A stretch of 64,000 nucleotides of DNA, taken from NCBI GenBank assembly GCA_950295325.1, contig OX485803.1, forward strand, positions 2,170,001 through 2,234,000, given 5' to 3'. Both the position numbers and the translations under genes were made by a program. Below, in pieces: positions 1 through 13,081 of this stretch. Every line of letters begins with the position of its first letter. Position 1 is the first letter of the stretch. The notes below the pieces were generated by a model. The model was not told the origin of the DNA, made no database searches, and saw only the letters and a list, made by a program, of their open reading frames with translations. The DNA is from Polytrichum commune (taxonomy: Eukaryota; Streptophyta; Polytrichopsida; Polytrichales; Polytrichaceae).

Positions 1-248
1 CGGAGGACGGACAAGGACAAAATCACCTATAAGAACATTTTTATGCGGGTTGTGGGATTCTTTGGGTTCGTTGTGTGCAATTCCACATTAAGGATCTCTA
101 GAATCATCTCATAGTGTCATATAATTTTACACCGCATTGAACATGCTTGTGTTTGTCATGGTATATGTTGTTGATGGCCAAAAATTCAAGTTGTAGTTTC
201 GTGAGGTGTCAGGGGAAATGAATTATCAAATTCCTTAGCAAAATCTTT

Positions 249-1042
249 CTAGTAGGTGATGTAATCGTTCATTGGTTTACAATAAGTTTCATTTTCCAAA
301 CAATCGTTGTCCCAAATTTTAATGTATTTCTTTATAGCAACAAGAACATGGCCCAAATGATGCCTAATTTGAAGAACATTTGGCTCACCTTCGGGAATGA
401 GTAGGCGACCATGATCCCTATTCTTCCACATGCAAACTGAATTGTTCCACAACAACCACTCTAGATCAAGTGTAAATTATTGTACTAAAATACTTGCCAT
501 TCATCGTGGTCCACAGAGGACCTAAATTAATACAATCTCGTTCAACCCTTTAATCTTGTCAACATAACCTTTAATGAAAGATTTGAAATCAACAACCTCC
601 TGAACCAAATCCGAAAATAATAAAAGGAACAATGATTCCATTAAAAAATTCATGAGGTCGTCAAGAACAGACGTTTTTGCTGTTTTGAGTTGTTTAGACA
701 AATAGTTGAAATATCCGTCTATGTCTTCACGATTGTGACCAACAAGTAGAAATCCAACCTCTATCACTTGGAAACTCTTTCGGGCCGTCAACATGGATAA
801 TAATGTCATAATGTATTGATTTTTATTCTCCTTGGCCGTATTGTCAAGTTGTAAATATAATTTTCTTGGAAGAGATCAGACAACATCCAAGCCATTGATT
901 GATGATGGAATTGAAGAATGGCATTTGGAGGCCATACTGTAAACATATCAAAAATTAAAATGGTGTAGTTTGCATTGGGAGACCTCCCAATCAATACATA
1001 TAATTTGTAGCATAATTTATAGTGCCTGATATCTAGGTCCAA
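249..1042 (-). pseudogene. Decayed DUF7869-type gene fragment
   Basis: This is a broken relative of the DUF7869 gene at the other end of the window (61799-64000). Read on the minus strand, the frame through 809 holds LPRKLYLQLDN, then FLLVGHNREDID, then VDFKSFIKGYV. They match LPPTLYVQLDN, FLIVGHTHDDID and PYFKAFIKPYM of the other copy, in the same order and at similar spacing. Further on, 249-455 carries WKNRDHGRLLIPEGEP, matching WRQDNDGKCLLPDGDP. Stops and frame changes separate the pieces: a TGA precedes the LPRK motif, and a stop ends the block at 522. The 806-1042 part is in another frame. The family has no function known to me; its repeated, decayed occurrence suggests a mobile element. 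Homology is clear, identity beyond the family is not. Confidence 0.75.
974..991. repeat. Palindrome with GGGAG-CTCCC core (copy 1 of 4)
   Basis: The sequence ATTGGGAGACCTCCCAAT is an almost perfect palindrome. Related palindromes with the core GGGAGGCCTCCC occur at 2828-2841, 3897-3914 and 4014-4031. AATTTGTAGCATA-like sequence lies near copies 1 and 3, suggesting one repeat family. Function unknown. Confidence 0.5.
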
Positions 1043-4000
1043 CGCAATACATCAGGATGTCTCCCGATGCTCAAGTGTGAAAGAAAATGGAACACTCAAA
1101 AATAAAAATCAAATACTCAGTTGGATTTGTGTCGCGCACCACTCCATGAGGAGTGACCGAAACACCATGTGCACAAGGGGGACCCCGGAGTGACACCTGG
1201 GACTTGTGGCGCCGTTGGTGAGAGGGCCCCGGGCGTTGGGAATGCCTCCCACCCACGGAAACTAAGAGTCATGAGGGTAAGGCCATAAGCTATGCGTAGC
1301 TTATGGCGTGTGGATTCTGAAATACTCAAGAGGACCTCAATTGGAGGTGTGGGCTAGAAAATATGGCAATTTGAGTGGACGTTGTCCCAAGACAACGCCA
1401 TGGTACAACAGTGACCTGGGAGTGGCTCCTGGAACTGCCAAGGTTTGAACAGGCATAACTTCCTCAATACTTGTCCAATGGGGCAAGTGAGGATTCCATC
1501 GGCATCTATGGAAATGTAAATGACGATGAAGTGGTCGCTTGTTAGCATCAAACATCATACAAGGAAGTTATGTTGTTCTGAAGTTGTTGGGGGGCTTCTA
1601 ACCCCATGGGCTAATGTCTACTTGGCCCCAACTCTTGGTAGAGAGGCAAACGGTTTATGGACGGTGGGGTAGGGGCCCTACCAAAAGTCCTAGAGGCTTA
1701 TATGGGTGAGGCGTCGTGGCCGGCCAAACCCATCTGAGGCCGAACGGCACGGCCTCCACGGGCATTGGCCCAACATGGGTTCATAGTTGCCTAGTATGGT
1801 TCGGGTTGTTGTAGTGTTGCTTTGGCAACACGATGATCAACTAAATATTGGACTTCTATGGATGGATGTCCACATCTTAGCATTGGTTACCGATTAAGGG
1901 GTGAGTCCCAAATGCAAGTGTAAGAAGGTTGGTCCCCCTCTTATGAACTAAGAGGTCCGCGGTATGGGGAGCTAACCATTAGCATGGCGGAATGCGAAGG
2001 GTTAGCGCTCGTGACCCTTACTAGAATTGAAAAATGACCAAGTTAGTTAAAGGGGCTAGCAAGGGTTGCGACAATTTGCTCCATAAAGTTTTGCAAAATA
2101 ATCATTGATTGGTGGTTTGTCAAATAACTTTTGGAATCTCACAATGGAGGTTTTTCCGATGTGTGAAGGTACCTTGTCAAATACGATATAGTGAAGTTTT
2201 AATTTTTAGGCCACAAATTAGTTGTGTAATGAGCATATGCATCATTGTTGTGACCATGAATGATCATGCTAGTGAGGCTTACAAATAGCTAAAACAATCT
2301 TGCAATGGCTTTTGTTGCCACCAACAAACGAGGAATAGTTATGTTGTTGGTGTCCATTCATGGTATAGATTACAACATTAATTATAGTGATTGTTGTGTT
2401 TTTCAACTCCTTCATAAGATTCTTCCTCCCTTCAATTTTTTTTGATGTTCATGATAATGAGGTCCTTGTAGTGTTCACATTTTGAGCACTTTGGAAAATT
2501 GAAACAACCTTTATGGACGTCTCTCAGTTTGGAAGACATTGTTATGAAGGTTACTTACAATTGACTGAAAGACACTATGAATTCCAAAAGATTTGGAGGT
2601 TTGCAAATTATATGAAATTCAATTTATCAAATTTTATCAAATAATACACTTCTATTTTAGCTTTGGGAGGGTTCCGACCCTTGAACTAAACCAAATTATT
2701 TTTGTGCACAAACACATTATAAACAAAACAATGTAAACTATTTATGATATACAAATAAATTTTCATTTCTTAAGAGATTCTTATTTGCGGCCTAGCACTA
2801 TACCACGTCGACAAGCTATGATAGCACCGGGAGGCCTCCCCATGTAAGACATGATTATTTTTTTAGGAAGTATCATGGTCATAAAAACACCCGAAATGTA
2901 TCAGATTCACATATAATTTGGCCTACTAATCACATGTACAATAAATGTCACGCCTACCAAATCGTTTGTGATATATGCTCATAGGAGTTACAAATACCAA
3001 AAGATGAATGACAATGCACCGCAATGTGCAATTCATTGTCCTTTCTCGGCAAAAGTTCAATTGAGTTCCACTTCTTGGCAAATAATTCGTTCTTTATCTC
3101 AATGCAAGATAAAGAGACATGCAACGGTTGACATGACACATTGAGTCCAAAGAGAGGAACAAGAAAATGATCGTAATGAAGGACATTACTATTCAATTCA
3201 AAGATCTAGATGACACAAAGGTGGGCAGATAGATAGATATGAACTCCGGCCTTCTTCTAGGCTGGGGTGAATAGAGTGTCTGTTCGTCCTGACAATGAGC
3301 CAGTGCCCACATGACAAAGGGCCATTGGGAAAGGTGGGCACAAATGAAGAAGACGACAAAGCATAGGATGAGGGTGAGGATGAGGACGACTTTGCATTCA
3401 ACGAGGAGAGAAACACCACAATTGACGATTGGAATGCAAGGTTCTACAACGACAACAACAAGTAGGATGTTGTGAACGACAAAGAACCAAGTTATATTTG
3501 AATCGATCCACCACTTCGACATCTTTGAATTCAAGTAGTGTTTCGTAGAAAGGTTGATAGATTTTGCTGAAATTATTGTTTGTGATTTACTGTAATCATT
3601 TTTGAAGTTTTATTTTAACATATAATAAGGATAATGTGACAGCCACTTTGGTGCAATTTCTTCTATTTTCACTATAATGGTTGTTTTTGAACGATGAATT
3701 GTCCTGAATAATTTTCAAAGATGAAAATGAGATTAAGAAACCCACAGAACTTCCCAAACTTCATGTACAGCGGACAAAGTCATGATGTTTTGTGAATGAA
3801 TGTTTATTACCACATTATTAAATGCACGTTCACTTCAATTATTTTGTTTTAAAAAAAGTGTATTACATGGGCTAATCACATCCATAGTAATGTAGCATCG
3901 GGAGGCCTCCGGATACTACATTAGACATTTCGTTACCAAGTTCTCATTTGGGCTTACCAATAATTTGTAGCATATCATAGGATTCCTTAAAGAGCACTCA

Positions 4001-5600
4001 CCCAATATTCAACATTGGGAGGCCTCCCAATGCCAACGTGTTTACCCAACAACTTCACAAATTCTAAAATCTACTCACCTCACTAACATCCTCCCACATG
4101 AGATGAGCTGGGAGATGATGTCTATTTCCAATGCCTTTCATATGATGGGGTATTTGATTGGCATTCATGCGACTTATCAATTTCATAGTCTAATGTGCTT
4201 GGATTGTTCTTGCCTTGGGGACTTACATTCATTTGTTGCCATGAGTCGATGAACGCTTGCCGTTTTTGTACCTGTGCTCATAGGCCATAACAATGGCTTG
4301 AGTAATTCCACGAATTTTTACCAAGTACAAAGACAAAATGTTCTTACGTTACAATACCATTCCTTGTCTAGATGCCAAACTTTTGTATTCTACTAAGAAT
4401 CTTGGTACTCCATTACCTCTTTTTATCAAAGGACTTGCGCCAATAATTTACTCTAACAAGTTGGGTGGATGCCCATGGAAATAATTGACAATGGTTCTTT
4501 GAGCAATATTCATGAGCACTAACAACATGAATGGATCCTACATCGAGGAGACGGTGAATTTTGCGAACCTTATCTTATACCAATTTTTCCCCTGATGGAA
4601 CTCCAATAAGGAGTTTTCTTCATCCCGCTAATTAATAATTCTTTGCTCTACTGGAAGGATTTTCACATAAAAATTCCTCGAACTCAAAAAGTAAAAGACC
4701 ATTATCAAAATATGTTTCTATAAGAGGCCAAAATTTCATGGACCTTATTTGATCACCATGTCCAACCATTGCATTGACAACCATCATGCCAATGTGATTG
4801 GGACCTATTTTATCCATGACAAGAACCTCACCTAGTAAGCAAAGGTAGATGTGACACGTAGCCAACATAATACCTAAATTATCCTTTAAGTTGGAAATTT
4901 CTATGACACCACTCTAGTCTAGAAGGGTAGGAATCTGCTTGGGAGTGTTTCGGGTTCATGGATATAGAATGCAATCCAATGGCATCCGATGATCATGGCG
5001 TTTCAAATTTTGAATTCATCACCTCAGTTAGTTCTTTGTCATCACATTCACATTTTGTCCTCTCATCTGCAATTGAATTTTCAATTTGTGCCAAAAAAAA
5101 ATTATAAAAAAAAATTGTTATCTCCTGATAGTTAATAGATGTCGCAAAAACCTCATTGCTACATATCTCAAGTTCTCTATTACCCATAGAATTGGTGAAC
5201 GTACACTATCACCAATACAATCTTCAATGTGTGGATAATTGATGACAAGCTAGTCAGGTCCACAAGGTTCTTGCTCACACATATTTAGAGGCCTAAAGTA
5301 AGTTAAGGAGGCCACAATGTTAGTGTTCACAACAATTTAGGGGTTTTCAAATGAATGAATCTAGAAGCAAATTTAGGGGATAATTCCACTAAGAGCAATA
5401 GGGTTAAGGGTTAGAAATCAACATTAAATAATGTTAGGAATTAATATTAATTGATATTAAAAATCAATATCATTGAAGCAATATTAGAAATCAATATTAG
5501 AGCAAAGAAAGAAAACATAAGATAAGTAATGTTAGAATCAACAAACACGAAGAGTGTCATCTTTGGACCAGCACAAAGTCAGGATGAGAACGTCGGGCCA
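1043..5600. other. Intergenic, repeat-derived; no intact gene
   Basis: No open frame here has recognisable content. 1060-2050 is distinctly more GC-rich than its flanks and looks like a separate inserted segment. Three GGGAGGCCTCCC palindromes lie at 2828-2841, 3897-3914 and 4014-4031. The plus strand around 3340-3470 reads as an acidic decayed coding stretch. The minus strand at 4632-4868 has a 78-codon open stretch that I do not recognise. 5400-5520 is AT-rich low-complexity sequence built on ATATTAGAAATCAAT-like words. Confidence 0.5.
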
Positions 5601-5673
5601 AAAGACCAACACAAGCAGTGAGGGCAGGGGTGAGAGTAGAAACGAGAGTAATATCAATTGAGTGTAGAAGCAA

Positions 5674-6090
5674 AGATCAGCCTAAGTGCAAGGACGTGAA
5701 AGATCAAGCAAGGTGCATAAGAAAAATCAACTTGAGTATGAAAGCAACGACCAGCCTGAGTGCAAGGACTTGAAAGATTGAGCAAAGGCGAATAAGAAGA
5801 ATCATCATGAGTATGAAAAAAATGATCAGCCTGAGTGCGAGGATGTGAAGATCGAGCAAAGGCAATAAGAAGGATCAACCTGAGTACAAATGAAGATTAG
5901 CTTGAGTGTGAGAACGGGAAGATCTACCAATGACAAATTTGAAGATCAGCATCATAGCAAATTGCAATACCATCACAACAAAGTCGAGGGCAAAAATGAA
6001 CAAGGAAGGCTAGCCTAAGTGCAAAAGCGAAGATCGGCTTGAGAGTGAGCGCATGAAAGATCAAGCAAAGGCAAACGAAAAGATCAACAA
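5674..6090. repeat. Minisatellite, about 75-bp unit
   Basis: Three consecutive units begin at about 5674, 5748 and 5823 with GATCAGCCTGAGTGCAAGGA or close variants. Each carries an A/G-rich AAAGATCAAGCAAAGG segment. More decayed units follow to about 6090. The period is 71-75 bp. No gene is evident. Confidence 0.75.
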
Positions 6091-6099
6091 GAACACGAG

Positions 6100-7930
6100 A
6101 GTGTAAAGACTAACACATGTAGTAAGATCACCTAGGAAAAGGAAATGGGAGGAAAGAGACAATGAAGGCCAAGAAACAACTTCTTGGAGCACTTCTAGAA
6201 AATGTCCCAAACCTAGATATGTAGATCTTAGATGGCACATTACCGCATTGTTGGAAGTTTCTTTGGCATGAACCACCCAACCACGAGGTAAGATAAAGGA
6301 TCCTTACTCTTGCGCAAGAGCCCTTTATATACCTCCCCACCATGCCCGGTTGTCTTAAAATTTAACTAAAGTAAAAGCAAGTTCAACTATAATGAACTCT
6401 ATGCTTGTACTTTAAATTCATTCTAGACTACCGTTATCTTAGTTCTAGTCCAACATGTAACAATAGTGGCCCATGTTTCATGAAAGGAGATAAACACTCT
6501 TTTCAAAAAAGAGTGTTAAAAAAGCATTTAGGAAGAAAATAAGATTTAGCAAATTAAGGAAGTGGCATATGTTAGGCGTCATCTTCTACTATATATAGAG
6601 ATTAGAATAGTGTTAGCATACCTTATTCACGACGATAGGCTACACAAGAGCTAGGCCCTTTGTACCTTTATCATTTTGGAATACAAGAGCTTCAAGCTCA
6701 AACCTTCTTCTTAGTTATTTAAGGTAGAGGCAAAGTAATTGAAAGCATGGACATCATCAACTTGAAGTTGATTATGTTTGAAAGTTGATAAGTGTCATAC
6801 ATAGAAACTCACATGAGGTGAGATAGACATATGAGTTTGAAATTGAGTGTGATTGAGAATTTTGTAGGACTTACAAGAAGTGAGAGAAATTGTAAGTAAT
6901 GATATGTAATTATGTGAGGAGAGATCATAGAAGCACACTTGAGGTGAGAATAGTTACATTACAAAGTTGTGAGTGAAGTTAGATTCTTTAGAGACATTGA
7001 GGAGATTAATGGGAGAAAGAGGAAATTAAAGGATATTAGAATAAGAATGTATGAGGTTGCATATAAGGACATTGACAATTGAACATGTATCTTCCTAACT
7101 TAATGATTGCTATGAGTCTAAAAGTTAACAAGTTCTTGACATGAACCAAATCATATTAATTATGTGTATATCTATCATTCTGCTATCAGTCTTCTTATTA
7201 TATTGATTCTTGAACCTACGTTATCTACGTTTCATAATCATGATTGATTGCCTAAGGAAATTAAATACAATGACTAACATGAATATAAAAGGTGTTATGA
7301 TAAAAAAAAATTAATATGATAAAATTGAGTATATGAATATATTACCAATATTATTGATTGTACTTTCTAAAAATAGACTGTGTATGTTATAGCTAACATT
7401 AATAGAAATACATGATGGGCTAAAAACATAACATGATATATTTATAACTAGAACTAAGATACATTAAATTACACTAAGAATATATTGATGTTATTCATAA
7501 CTCAACTACCATACAACGATGAGTTGTACTAAAAATAAAATAAAATCCAATTATAGCAAAGATTGAAAGACAACTATTGTGAATGTGCTAAAATAGATTG
7601 TATTACGCATAATTGCGATTCCAAGAGTCATTGATATGATAAGGAGATTATCTATAAGGAAAATTGAGTAATTGAAAGGAATTACTAAGTTCGAAAGAAT
7701 GACTCAAAGAAACCTCCACAAGAGTTGACAAGAAAGTGGAAGGTTAGTAGAGGTATTACCACACAAGTAAAGAGGAAATTTTCTTTACATGAAAAGAGAG
7801 TGTCCAACAACAACTTTATTATTATTGAGTTGCTCTTCACACATGTTGTAACAGAAAGAAGTTCCGGTAATGGAGTCTAACAATTAGGAGATTAGAAATA
7901 AGGGTCGGGAGAGGATTTTTTTTGGAACAA
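6100..7930. other. Intergenic; no gene seen
   Basis: AT-rich sequence with no recognisable coding content. At about 6493-6518 there is a short inverted repeat, AACACTCTTTT facing AAAAGAGTGTT with a short loop. 6850-7020 is purine-rich. Short open frames are ordinary for AT-rich DNA. Confidence 0.5.
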
Positions 7931-7937
7931 AAGGAAA

Positions 7938-8535
7938 TTGGGTTACTTACTAATCGAAGAGAAGAAATTACTTGTTACTTGGCTACCTACCGATTCGGAA
8001 GAAGAGTTAACTTGTTACTTGTTTACTTGGATACTTGGATACTTAGATACTTGCCACCAAGAAGAAAGGATAGTTTGTGATTTGTTACTTGGCTACTTAC
8101 CAATTTGGAAGAAGAGTTAACTTGTCACTTGGTTATTTGGTTACTTCGTTACTTGGATACTTAGCTAGTTGCCACCAAGAAGAAAGGATACTTGGTTACT
8201 TGGCTACTTGGAAACTTAGATAGTTGTCACCAAAATGAAACTTGTTACTCGGCAACTTGGTTACCTAAGATACTTAGCTACTTGAGAGAGAAAAGGGAAC
8301 TTGTTACTTGGTGACTTGGTTACTTAAGATATTTAGAGAGAAAATGAAACTTGTTACTTGGCTTCTTAGCATTTTGGAGGAGAAATTAACTTGCTATTTG
8401 GTTACTTATAGAAGAGACACTTGGCTATTTGCTCACTTGGTTAAGTTGTAAGGGAGGGTTACTCGTGGGGTTACTTAGATACTTGCATCACTAGGCTATT
8501 TGGAAACTCGATTACTTAAGATACTTAGTTATTTA
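7938..8535. repeat. Degenerate minisatellite of TTACTTGGCTACTTGG words
   Basis: The segment is built from many variants of TTACTTGG, CTACTTGG and ATACTTAG. GAAGAAGAGTTAACTTG blocks recur at about 8000 and 8108. One 60-codon frame (7938-8120) is open only because of the repeat and is not called as a gene. Confidence 0.75.
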
Positions 8536-9008
8536 TTTGAAGAAAAAGAGAGGCCAATTGCGGCACATGAAGACGACACAACACAACAACATACAAGGAG
8601 TAGTTGACATAATCAAGATCAATGTTTAGAAGTAACATTTGAGCCTAAAAATATAATTGCAACATGTGAAGAAGTTACAACGCTGCAATGCACGAGGAGA
8701 AGTGAACAAGATCTAGATCAATGCTTAGAAAATAACAATTGAGCTTAAAGAGACAACTGTGGCATATGAAGAAGTCCAACACAAGAAGAAAGTTACAAAC
8801 AAACAAATTGATAGGTTAGAAGCAACACTTGGTCAAACATGACTACTTAAAGAGATATCACTAAGAAAATAGTTCATTACAACAAAAGCGGACTTTAAAA
8901 GTCCATCATGATGAATACAAGGTAGAAGAGCGTTTAAAAGAAGAACAAAAACACCTACCAATGTAACAAGGGAAGACAACCAATAATAAATAACAACAAA
9001 TGACAAGG

Positions 9009-9135
9009 ATATTAGAGTTATCCTTTAACTCAACCGGAGTTTTAGTAGGGAGTTGGTTGTTTCGCATGCATAACTTTTCATGTTCGGTAAGTTGTGGGTG
9101 CATGCTTGGAGTCAATGTGGAGGTTTGAACGAAGG
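9009..9135 (+). repeat. Arm of foldback repeat family FB (solo)
   Basis: It starts AGAGTTATCCTTTAACTCAA, runs through GGGAGTTGGTTGTTT and CATGCTTGGAGT, and ends near GGAGGTTTGAACGAAGGA. The same sequence occurs reversed at 20705-20830 and as paired inverted arms in intron 2 of the PARP gene (23306-24028). No partner arm was found beside this copy. Confidence 0.65.
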
Positions 9136-9139
9136 ACCT

Positions 9140-10987
9140 TCCATATTAGTTCATTGGGTACCAAACTCATTTTGGCATGCTCATGTTGAAGGAATGAAGG
9201 AAGAAAGACCCTAAGTTGTTATTGTGATCCTTAATCCAATGTGACATTAACCCTTATAGACACTATCTCAGTCTTCCTAGAGACTTAGTTCCCTGGGTTT
9301 GTTATTTTGAGTCATAGCAAAAACCTAACTACACCAAAGGTCGTAACTTTAATATGAAGTGCTTTGCATGGACTTCTGTGAGGTCATTCTCATATTAACC
9401 TCATCTTATTCAAGCTTTCAGGGGTCCTCCATACACTTCATAGGATTTCCTCCAATCTCTTAGATAGAATTGTTATCCTAGGATTCTTATCTTTGTTGTG
9501 AATCCTTAACATTGGCACCAATTTTGTCATCAACCCCTTTTAAGCAAAATAATTGTCATCATAAATTTCCTCCATTCTAAATGTTGTTGAGCCTCTACCA
9601 TTTTTGTCCTTTTGAAAGTGACAAAACAAATTGACAAATCAAAATAAAAGATAAGTACATTTGTTCCTCCAAATATTGCAAAATCCTCTTTTAGTATTTA
9701 CTAGATGTATCTACATTCTATGGAGTGCGTACACCTCAAATTTCTAGAAAAGATTTTGCACAAATTAATACTTATTTAAAATTTGCATGCAACATACCAA
9801 AAAATGTGAAATGTATAAGCATCAATATAGGTGTAACACATTCTTTGTAATAACGATTCACTCACATAAATACAATTTGTAATTTATACAAAGGTGATGG
9901 AATATGAACACCTATGAGAATCGCATTCATGTTGTGTTTTTGGACCTGAAAAACTAAGGATGGTGTTCTAAGGTACATGAAAAGACATATTGATATGTGT
10001 TAAAGGAAGTTGCGGAGGGAGTGATGGATGGATTTCGTGCCGCACATGTGATATTGACAGTGCACACATTTTGAGAGGTTTTTTGCGAATGAATTGTGGA
10101 AGTGGGCTCGTAGCGTTGTCGTAACATCTACAACGTGATCATAATGAAATGCCGGAGTGAAATTAGAAGTCTAATCTCTTAAAATGGTGATGACAGACAA
10201 ACAAATTCAACGGCAACCACTCATAATGCAATATAGTCTACACGTTCTCTACATAGAGTTATGATTTGTTAGGATGGTGTGATCATGTTGAGAATAGGAT
10301 ACATGGTGAGTTCTCCCATAGCCATGGCAAAACCCTGCTTTGTTGCGGAGCGAACATAAATCCCCCATGACTTGCAACAAGATTTAATGTACCATAATCT
10401 CTACTATCCCTTTCCAGTTTTCATCCACTTGTTATCCAATTTAATCCATACTCATGTAGAGCATATCCTAGTGTGAATTGACGAGTTGCCCAAACAGACA
10501 AGAGTTGCTATGTGTTTCTAACCCAAGTAAGCATGCATGGGTATGCATGCTTACTTGGAGATATGCATGGGTGTAACGGGCCAGGATGGCACATGCCCAA
10601 GCTAGTTATTATTACAACATCTGCTTCATGCAATAACCTTGTAGGCCCATAAATTTTAATTTCAAACTCTTCTCATATATATTTTACTATAACCGCTTCA
10701 TAAAATAACATGTAGGCCCTTCATAAACATGTGGATTGTTTCTCCTTCTTAAACTTGCAAGTTTGTGGAACTCTTCCCCCACAAATCCTGATGTAGAGAT
10801 CCCGTATTTGCCCCTTCATGTTCTTCAATAATCCATACGTTGCAATCTTGTGCAAAAACAATCCAAGAGATTTATATTGTATCGAATGTTACTAATGTAA
10901 GAAAATAAATTTTATGTACATGCTTTTGTAAAATGAACCGTTCAAGTGTGAAAATGAATGAGAATATAGTTGAAACGTAGATGTTGG
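9140..10987. other. Intergenic; one strong hairpin, no gene seen
   Basis: There is no recognisable coding sequence. The notable item is the perfect hairpin at 10523-10558, listed separately. Confidence 0.5.
10523..10558. other. Perfect 16-bp inverted repeat with 4-nt loop
   Basis: CCAAGTAAGCATGCAT (10523-10538) is followed by GGGT and then its exact reverse complement (10543-10558). Each arm contains CATGCAT, the RY motif core bound by plant B3-domain factors. No gene is adjacent. It may be a remnant of a small inverted-repeat element. Confidence 0.7.
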
Positions 10988-11520
10988 TCATGGACCTCTG
11001 ATAATATCTTTTAGGGCACAAAATGTGAAAATTACATAGTATATTAAGATATTGTAAGCCACATTTTGGATATAAGCTAGAAGGCTCATAAACACAACCT
11101 CTACAACAAAATTACCAAATTCCATGCAAATGGTACTTTTGCGGCAATTTAATGCGAGTTGCATGTCATGCATGTGAACAAAGAAATGCTCCCCAAAAGT
11201 GATATAGTTTGGAAAATGTAACTTCAAAATCTCATTCCAAAACCTCGAATTACCCAAGCATGTTGTCTTTGTCACAAAATACACCTTATCCAAATTGTCA
11301 TGATTTTTAGTGCCATAAATAACTTGAGTTTGAATACTCTTTCATCTCGTGTCCAAATATCATGAAACCAAGCCGTGCACCCTTCTCTTGTAGGGTTTTC
11401 AAAGGGTATCAAACACGCCCCCATCGACCCCACGGTTTGTGAGGTCTCAACATGACAAAACAAACAAACAAATAAACTAATGGACTTAATATATAGACGT
11501 GAAATGTTTACATGTGGCAT
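10988..11520 (-). pseudogene. Decayed coding remnant, probably transposon-derived
   Basis: Two overlapping minus-strand frames (11272-11520 and 10988-11293) read on from each other with a frameshift near 11285. The first contains GCTAWFHDIWTRDERVFKL. The second contains LGNSRFWNEILKLHFPNY and GEHFFVHMHDMQLALN, and ends with CALKDIIRGP. The composition looks like a real protein rather than chance, with well-spaced W, C, H and aromatic residues. I cannot name the family. The frameshift and lack of other exons suggest a dead mobile-element gene. Confidence 0.45.
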
Positions 11521-11679
11521 ATATACTAACTATATATACGACACTCATCATCAACAAATAGGGAACTTGCAAGTTATTCCACTCATTGTTCATTGCCATT
11601 GCCACCGGCCTCCCTTTGAGATGGCTCCATCTACACCTTTTCAACAACTTTGTGACCCAAGAATCACATGATGACAAAA

Positions 11680-13075
11680 GTCAATTGTGGTTTATATAAA
11701 ATGAAAATCTAGATACTTTGAGCATCAAGGCTATTAGTATGGCGCAACTTGTAAGGCTATGCCTACGATGTGAATAATAATGGGAATATTCACTACATTC
11801 TAACACCCTTCGAAGTCAATCCAACTGTAGAGTCATGAAATTGGATCTTCATAACCAAATGATATGTCGATCACGGGAATACATGACATGAGTTGATGAC
11901 TTGAAGCATGTAATAAAATGTATTTGTAGATATATATTTTGGAGGTAGGAGGAGTTTATCCTATGCCCATATTATATGTTGCTCATATTTTTTTCTCATG
12001 TGACACACAATAATGTTCATACTTGTTTATAACACATAGTTGTGTAGATTATACAATTTTTGGTAGAGAAACTAATGCACTCCCTTTGGTGCACTTTTCC
12101 CAAATCTCAATGTTTAATGTGGTGTAGAAGTCCCTACCAAAACTTACATTTTTGAGAGACTTTAAGGACAATTCTAATGATGTTTTGAAAAGTGGGGTTG
12201 GGTTTACCACATTATTTATGATTCTCAATAGCATTTATAGGCAATCTCCCAATCAATGAATAACATAATGGTTATATTTATGAAAAATATTGACCTTCAA
12301 CCCTTGAATGGTTTTCCTCGAATATTTTTTCTCTATCCATGCAAAAAATAAGATAAGTAGGAAGTTAAAATTATCTAATTAATGTTTAGACACATTAAAC
12401 GTAAAGAACTCATAAGAACCTAGCACCTTGATTGTATCATTCATTTTGCAAATTTGATATGTGTATCACCAACTTAATGATTAGATGTGGTGGATATTAT
12501 TTTTGAAAAAAAAATTGTTTTTGTTGAACTAAACGACAAGCATTCAATTCCATCAACAAGTGTTATTTACACTCTATGCATATAAACAAAGTCTTTATGC
12601 ATCTTAAAATATGTCTTAAAGTATGAGCATCTCTACAAAACTTCCATGCAAGTTCATTTTATGAAGTGTTTTTTTGTTTTGCTTTTTCTTTGAATATGCT
12701 TACATAAACTCATAACCTTGTATAGTGGAAGGTCCAACCCTATGGATGTGATCTTTAACTTTGTGTCATCAATTTTGCTTCATGAGTGTTTCATGAATCA
12801 GGCTTCCAAATGTCATTTTACAACTGATCTTGAAACTACAGAAAACGTCAGGGATATCAAGGGTTAAAGGGTTTATCACTTAACATCAGTGACTTGGCTG
12901 GCTGAAGAGAAACACTCAAGGAGAATTCCATAGGTATCAAGAAGGAGAAGAAAGAAGGAGCAGAATAGGAAAGGAACCATTTGCTGCTGCCATACCAGTC
13001 TCCTGCATCAAGATCATTTTAAGAAGCAAACTGGGCATTGGCAATCCACCAAGGTATTACACAACATGATCTTTC
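11680..13075. other. Intergenic; no gene seen
   Basis: AT-rich sequence without recognisable coding content. It leads into the tandem duplication upstream of the SEL1-repeat gene. Confidence 0.5.
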
Positions 13076-13081
13076 CACCTC

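Noticed and set aside
3193-3534. 113-codon hydrophobic minus-strand frame
   Set aside because: It lies opposite an acidic plus-strand coding-like stretch. Valine/leucine runs arise from antisense reading of GAC/AAC-rich sequence.
7938-8120. 60-codon Leu/Tyr-rich frame
   Set aside because: It is a translation of the TTACTTGG minisatellite.
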